A stretch of DNA of 64,000 bases from Leptospira bourretii. GTDB lineage: Bacteria > Spirochaetota > Leptospiria > Leptospirales > Leptospiraceae. Positions 59,770 to 64,000 of this stretch are shown here, in pieces. The stretch covers positions 186,001-250,000 of the forward strand of contig NZ_RQFW01000012.1 of the NCBI RefSeq assembly GCF_004770145.1, read 5' to 3'. A program made the translations under genes and the position numbers. Within the stretch, counting starts at the first letter, position 1; every line of letters begins with the position of its first letter. The notes under the pieces were generated by a model. The model was given only the letters and a program-made list of their open reading frames with translations, did no database searches and was not told the origin of the DNA.

Positions 59770-61962
59770 TTATTTCTTTTTCAGTGGGGTTTCGTCTTTT
59801 TTGAAATCTTTTAATTTAAGAAATACTTTGATCTCTTCAAAATCAATCCGATCAAGGCTCACTGTCACTGGATCACCTATAAAAAATATTTTAGAATATT
59901 TTTTCGAATAAAAGGAGAAATCATTTTTGATGACTACTTCAAATTCGTCGGTGAATTCCGATTTGTCCAAAACTCCTTCCAAATTAGAAATATCCAATTC
60001 TACAAAAATTTGGGAAGGTCTGATCCCAACGATAAAACCTTTAAACTCTTTTATTCCTGTAGATTCCAAATAACGAAAGGATTTGATTTTAACGATGTCT
60101 CTTTCCGCATCGGCAGCTCTTCTTTCTTCTTCCGAACAATGCAGTCCCATCACGGCAATTTCGTTTTCAGAATAAGTTCTTTCGGTTTCAAGAAGTGTGG
60201 CTTGTAAAACACGATGTACAATCAAATCAGGATAACGTCTGATTGGTGAAGTGAAATGGCAATAGTCCTTGAAACCAAGCCCCCAATGGCCAAGCGGGTC
60301 TGCCCCATAATATGCCTGCATAAAACTTCGCAAAAGTAGATAATTGAAGATTTTACCCACCGAACCATCTTCAATTTCTTTCACCGCTTTCATGATCTCT
60401 GCGTAACTTGTATCTTTGATTTGGATGTTATAACCATTCAGTTGCAGAAAATGGTTTAGGGTTTCTAGTTTTTCTTCATCCATAGCTTCGTGGATACGAT
60501 GTAATGAAGGAGCTTTTCTTTTTCTTAAAAATTCATCTACTTTCAAGTTAGCAGACAACATCAACTCTTCAATTAATATATGACTTGTTAGGCGTTCGCG
60601 ATTTTCAATCCCAATAGGTTCTTTTCTTTCGTTCCAAGTGATTGTGGTTTCTCGTAAGTTTAAATCAATTCTACCAGCTTCCATTCTTCGTTTGCGAAGG
60701 GCTTCTGTGAATTGCGAAACTTGGTACATCCAATTTTTGGGATCTTTGGCTTTGATTTCTTCTTCTGCCATTTCATAAGTGTATCTTGTATTTACTTTGA
60801 TGACAGATTTATAAAACTTTGCATTGTAAATTTCACCAGTTTTACTTGCTTCCATTTCTACGGTAAAAGCAAGTCGATTGGTGGTGGCTACCAAACTGCA
60901 AAGGTCTTCTGATAAAATGGGTGGCAACATAGGAACCACACGGTTTGCTAAATAAACCGAAGTGGCTCTTTCATAAGCTTCCTTATCGAGAGGTGAATCT
61001 TTTTCTACATAATAAGAAACGTCAGCAATGTGAATCCAAACACGAAGCCTGTTTCCTTCATCGACAAAACTGATTGCATCATCAAAGTCTTTGGCTGTAA
61101 TTCCATCGATCGTAACAGCATATAAGTCTCGTAAGTCGGTCCTAGTATTCCAATCAGTAACTGTTTTTTCGGACACTTCTTCAGGAAATTCTAAAGGAAT
61201 GAAGTCTGGATGTACAGGATCGTAATTGTATTTCATTAAAATCCGTTGTAAGTCGCCGTCTTCTTTCGTATCCGATTCGAAGCGAATAAAACTGACATCG
61301 TAAAGATTTTCCTGAGGAATGGCTCCTTCTTTAAATTTTACGATTAAAATATCGTTCACTTGAATCGAATCAAAAGTGTCTTTCAAAATAGACTTAACAT
61401 GAAGAACTCCTTCTTTACCTTCTCCGAGCATATCGAGAAAATTTCCAAAAACAAATTTGTTTGTTTTTTCTCTAACTCGCATTCGGTAAAGAACACGGCC
61501 ACGTTTGACGATGTTTGTGACTTCTGCTTCTAACCTGTCTTTTTTACCAACGCCCAAGGGAATGACTTCTACCTTGTCACCAGTGATGGCGGAATTGGTC
61601 ATTGGGCCAGGAACAAAAATTTCATTTTTGGAAGGAAGGGAAATAAAACCATCACCCCTTCGAGAAATAGAAATTCTCCCTGTTAGGCGAAAGGGACTTG
61701 CTACCGTTAGGTATTTTTTATTCGGAATAAGTAATCCTTCAGCTTCTAACAAATTGAGAAGTTGATCGATTAAAAATTCGATTTCTTTTCTAGGAACTTT
61801 CTCTTTGCGTTTGAAGGATTTAACTTTCTTTGTTTTCGGATCTGGTCTTTTGAATTCACTTGATTCGGTAAATTTTTTTTTGATCTCTTGTCTTGTGATG
61901 TCCTTTCCAGACTTTTGCTCCAGAAATTCTATGATTTTTCTTTGTATTTTATAGGTATCCAT
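59770..61962 (-). CDS. rnr: Ribonuclease R
   Basis: A 730-residue RNase II/R family exoribonuclease. Catalytic centre TIDGITAKDFDDAISF, the HFTSPIRRYPDLIVHR motif and a C-terminal S1 domain (GFIVGIRPSQIFVELDISNLEG) are intact. It has a basic N terminus with a winged-helix-like start. It degrades structured RNA 3' to 5'. It starts a minus-strand cluster with tsaB and tsaE upstream. Confidence 0.93.
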   Translation of the reverse strand: MDTYKIQRKIIEFLEQKSGKDITRQEIKKKFTESSEFKRPDPKTKKVKSFKRKEKVPRKEIEFLIDQLLNLLEAEGLLIPNKKYLTVASPFRLTGRISISRRGDGFISLPSKNEIFVPGPMTNSAITGDKVEVIPLGVGKKDRLEAEVTNIVKRGRVLYRMRVREKTNKFVFGNFLDMLGEGKEGVLHVKSILKDTFDSIQVNDILIVKFKEGAIPQENLYDVSFIRFESDTKEDGDLQRILMKYNYDPVHPDFIPLEFPEEVSEKTVTDWNTRTDLRDLYAVTIDGITAKDFDDAISFVDEGNRLRVWIHIADVSYYVEKDSPLDKEAYERATSVYLANRVVPMLPPILSEDLCSLVATTNRLAFTVEMEASKTGEIYNAKFYKSVIKVNTRYTYEMAEEEIKAKDPKNWMYQVSQFTEALRKRRMEAGRIDLNLRETTITWNERKEPIGIENRERLTSHILIEELMLSANLKVDEFLRKRKAPSLHRIHEAMDEEKLETLNHFLQLNGYNIQIKDTSYAEIMKAVKEIEDGSVGKIFNYLLLRSFMQAYYGADPLGHWGLGFKDYCHFTSPIRRYPDLIVHRVLQATLLETERTYSENEIAVMGLHCSEEERRAADAERDIVKIKSFRYLESTGIKEFKGFIVGIRPSQIFVELDISNLEGVLDKSEFTDEFEVVIKNDFSFYSKKYSKIFFIGDPVTVSLDRIDFEEIKVFLKLKDFKKDETPLKKK

Positions 61963-61966
61963 AAAT

Positions 61967-62638
61967 TCATTTGTGATCTACGTAGGTCCCGCGGATGTAG
62001 TTGGGCAGGAGAGATAAATAGTCGTTTTTATTAGGTTCTGTTTTGAAATATTCTTTCAAACTATACTGTAGTATAGACGAAAGATTAAGGTTTGTCGCTT
62101 CAATTTTTGTTGCAGATGGAGGGTAAAACTCAGGCAAATTTCCAGTATAATACCAATTGTTAGGTGTCCATTCGTTCGTTTTGATTTTTGCTTCGATGGA
62201 TTCAGGAGTCAGATCAAAAGAATCTAAAAAGCCATTTTCGGATTTATACTTTGTGTAGTACTTTCCTTGTTTCCCATCCAAACAAAGTAAGGATGTTCCT
62301 TCGGCTATTTTCTCTCGGGCCACCCCCATTAAATAAGCTTCTAAACTATCCATACCGAATACTGGAATATTCCATAATTGGGAAAGATCTCTTGCTGTAG
62401 TCACTGTTATGCGAATGCCAGTAAAAGAGCCAGGTCCACTTGTTACAATGATAAGATCTGGTTTTTTTATTTTTGCCTTTTCCAGAGCCAAACGGATGTA
62501 TTCGACTAACTTAAAAGAAGATTCTTTGGGTGTCGTTTCCGTTTGTTCTGAAAGGATTTGCAATGGGGATCCGTCGGAATGTGTAGCAACCAGAACCTGA
62601 ATCCAATCCTGGGTGGTATCGAAGTAGAGCACGTTCAT
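61967..62638 (-). CDS. tsaB: tRNA t6A biosynthesis protein TsaB
   Basis: About 223 residues from ATG at 62638, whose ATGA overlaps the tsaE stop. The ASKHA-fold motifs LYFDTTQDWIQV at the N terminus and VTSGPGSFTGIRI are diagnostic. It is the scaffold partner of TsaD and TsaE in t6A37 formation. TsaD is not in the window. rnr starts four bases downstream. Confidence 0.9.
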   Translation of the reverse strand: MNVLYFDTTQDWIQVLVATHSDGSPLQILSEQTETTPKESSFKLVEYIRLALEKAKIKKPDLIIVTSGPGSFTGIRITVTTARDLSQLWNIPVFGMDSLEAYLMGVAREKIAEGTSLLCLDGKQGKYYTKYKSENGFLDSFDLTPESIEAKIKTNEWTPNNWYYTGNLPEFYPPSATKIEATNLNLSSILQYSLKEYFKTEPNKNDYLSLLPNYIRGTYVDHK

Positions 62639-63093
62639 TGAATTTCCTTTTCCGACCATTCCAAAGTATAGGAACGAACTTCTATGGAACCTGATTCAAT
62701 TGACAAATGGATTCGATTGGATTTAGGAAGATAAGGTTCGGCAATTTGCCACCATTCGATCGCAGAAACTCCTTCTTTTCCCCAGATTTCTTCAAATCCT
62801 AAATCATCTAGTTCTTCTAAAACTTTGATCCGGTACAAATCAAAATGATACAAGCGAAAGTTAGGCGAGTCATATATATTGTACAAAGAAAAAGTAGGGG
62901 AATTAATAGAACTTTCGGTTCCAAATCGGCTATACCATTCTCGGATAAAAGTAGTTTTGCCTGCGCCCATTTCGCCCGAAATCAGTAAAACAGGGAATTT
63001 GTGTTTTTTTAAAAATTGATCCACCAATTGGTCCAAACTGAGAAAGACTGGGTTTAGTTCCGATTCTCTAAGAGAGAGAAAACTAGCCTTCAT
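62635..63093 (-). CDS. tsaE: tRNA t6A biosynthesis ATPase TsaE
   Basis: A 152-residue P-loop protein. Walker A GEMGAGKT (residues 40-47), INSPTFSLYNIY and FHLDLYR-like YHFDLYRI, plus EWWQIAEPYLP, match TsaE. It drives cycling of the TsaBDE complex. The start overlaps hslO by four bases and the end overlaps tsaB by four. Confidence 0.92.
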   Translation of the reverse strand: MKASFLSLRESELNPVFLSLDQLVDQFLKKHKFPVLLISGEMGAGKTTFIREWYSRFGTESSINSPTFSLYNIYDSPNFRLYHFDLYRIKVLEELDDLGFEEIWGKEGVSAIEWWQIAEPYLPKSNRIHLSIESGSIEVRSYTLEWSEKEIQ

Positions 63094-63944
63094 TGATTAA
63101 AGAATTTCTCCACATCGAAGGAATCAAATTGGTAAGCAGTTCTACAAAATTCACAAGTGATTTCAATTTTTCCAAATTCATCAATGATAGAATCTGCTTC
63201 TTGTTTGCCAAGGGAAGCAATGATATCTGCTACCTTATGTCTGGAACAATCGCATAAAAATTCGGGAGATTCTTTGCTTAAAACTTCCAACTCGGATCCG
63301 ATTTCTGTTTGGAGAGAGGTTAACATATCATCAATACTGAGTGCCCAAAAAGCTTCTTTTTTGACAAGGGGTTGGATTTTGGAAATCAGATACTTAAAAC
63401 TTTCTTCTGGTGCATCGGGAAGTGCTTCGAAGAACAAACCTTTTGCGGAAAAATCATTTCCAGGAAAATCAAAAGGATAAACTTCCATTCCTACTATGGC
63501 TTTGATTTGTTCTGATTCAGTTAAGTATTTGATAAAATTTACTTCGAATGTGTCTTCTACTAGGTTTGTATAAGACTGGTATGTATCCGAATCAAAATCC
63601 CAACGAATCACTTTCATGATCCCTTGGCCCAAAATAAATTCGTTTCGGATATCTCCTTCTTCGTGGCTTGCAGAATACGCAACAGATTTCATCTTACCGT
63701 AACGATCGCTGTAGGCTAAGGCTTGTTTGTTGGAATCATCCTTCCATTGGATGCTTACCTTTTGTTGGTTTTTCGTCATCTCTGCGAGAAACAACGCACC
63801 CATCATGGTTTTAGAAAGGAATACGGACATTTCTTTGTTCAGAGAATGAAGAAACATAGGTTCTTTGGCAGTTTCTGTCAAATCGACTAAAGTAAATCGA
63901 TAGTGGTGGGTGTTGGATATACCTAAAATAACTTGGTCAGACAT
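63090..63944 (-). CDS. hslO: Redox-regulated chaperone Hsp33
   Basis: About 284 residues from ATG at 63944, although the frame is open to a GTG at 63986. The C-terminal redox switch is complete: Cys231-x-Cys233 (LCDCSRH) and Cys264-x2-Cys267 (CEFC), which bind zinc when reduced. Hsp33 is a holdase activated by oxidative unfolding. Its end overlaps tsaE by four bases. Confidence 0.92.
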   Translation of the reverse strand: MSDQVILGISNTHHYRFTLVDLTETAKEPMFLHSLNKEMSVFLSKTMMGALFLAEMTKNQQKVSIQWKDDSNKQALAYSDRYGKMKSVAYSASHEEGDIRNEFILGQGIMKVIRWDFDSDTYQSYTNLVEDTFEVNFIKYLTESEQIKAIVGMEVYPFDFPGNDFSAKGLFFEALPDAPEESFKYLISKIQPLVKKEAFWALSIDDMLTSLQTEIGSELEVLSKESPEFLCDCSRHKVADIIASLGKQEADSIIDEFGKIEITCEFCRTAYQFDSFDVEKFFNQ

Positions 63945-64000
63945 TATTTGATTGAAAGGGGTGTTTTCTGATTCAGTCTGTGTCACAAGATAGATTCTGC

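Overview
The window is a stretch of spirochaete chromosome, almost certainly from a Leptospira of the saprophytic type. The basis is the gene order dnaA-dnaN-recF-dciA-gyrB-gyrA, a LipL21-like lipoprotein, many small lipoproteins with loose spirochaetal lipoboxes, a bactofilin operon and a moderately AT-rich base composition (judged by eye). The species is inference. It is mostly ordinary core chromosome: I see no insertion sequence, prophage, CRISPR array or rRNA operon.

Left part (1-17,000): the 3' part of a SNF2/RapA-type helicase, a DAACS symporter, a run of small exported proteins (SGNH hydrolase, a barrel-like protein, two TRL-like lipoproteins and a Big_5-like lipoprotein), a membrane pyrophosphatase, a TPR protein, acs, folE, a GT4 glycosyltransferase, and an overlapping run of Bfd-like ferredoxin, WbuC-type cupin and two alpha/beta hydrolases.

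RNA and replication block (17,000-43,900): an rRNA/tRNA uracil methyltransferase, then a compact tRNA cluster (Ser-UGA, Ser-GCU, Arg-ACG, Ser-GGA) with a membrane-protein gene and tadA inserted. dnaX-ybaB-recR follow. Next come an envelope cluster on the minus strand (SRPBCC protein, barrel protein, solute-binding protein, OmpA/PD40 protein), serS-tatD, and the plus-strand operon M23-like protein/bactofilin/YaaR/MsbA-like ABC exporter. The partition genes rsmG-parA-parB carry a perfect parS inside rsmG and a near-match in the neighbouring gene. After mnmG, ilvE and holB come dnaA, a probable oriC in the dnaA-dnaN gap, dnaN and recF.

Right part (43,900-64,000): dciA, gyrB, gyrA, dus, a PilZ protein, the LipL21-like lipoprotein, two uncharacterised genes (one with a P-loop and Fis-type HTH), holA, maf, an SDR, a TsaC/Sua5 protein, a CapA-like lipoprotein head to head with a phosphodiesterase-like lipoprotein, then rnr-tsaB-tsaE-hslO.

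Taken together, the window holds much of the replication and segregation machinery (dnaA, dciA, dnaN, dnaX, holA, holB, gyrAB, recF, recR, parABS). It also holds many tRNA maturation genes (tadA, dus, mnmG, tsaB/C/E, the methyltransferase, serS and four tRNAs). The most unusual points are: a membrane-protein reading frame that runs through tRNA-Arg(ACG), with the tRNA 5' end exactly on a codon boundary; tadA starting 2 nt after its own tRNA substrate; an M23-like protein lacking two active-site histidines in a bactofilin operon; an epoxide-hydrolase-like protein with Asn at the nucleophile position; and a GACATA repeat family around the origin.
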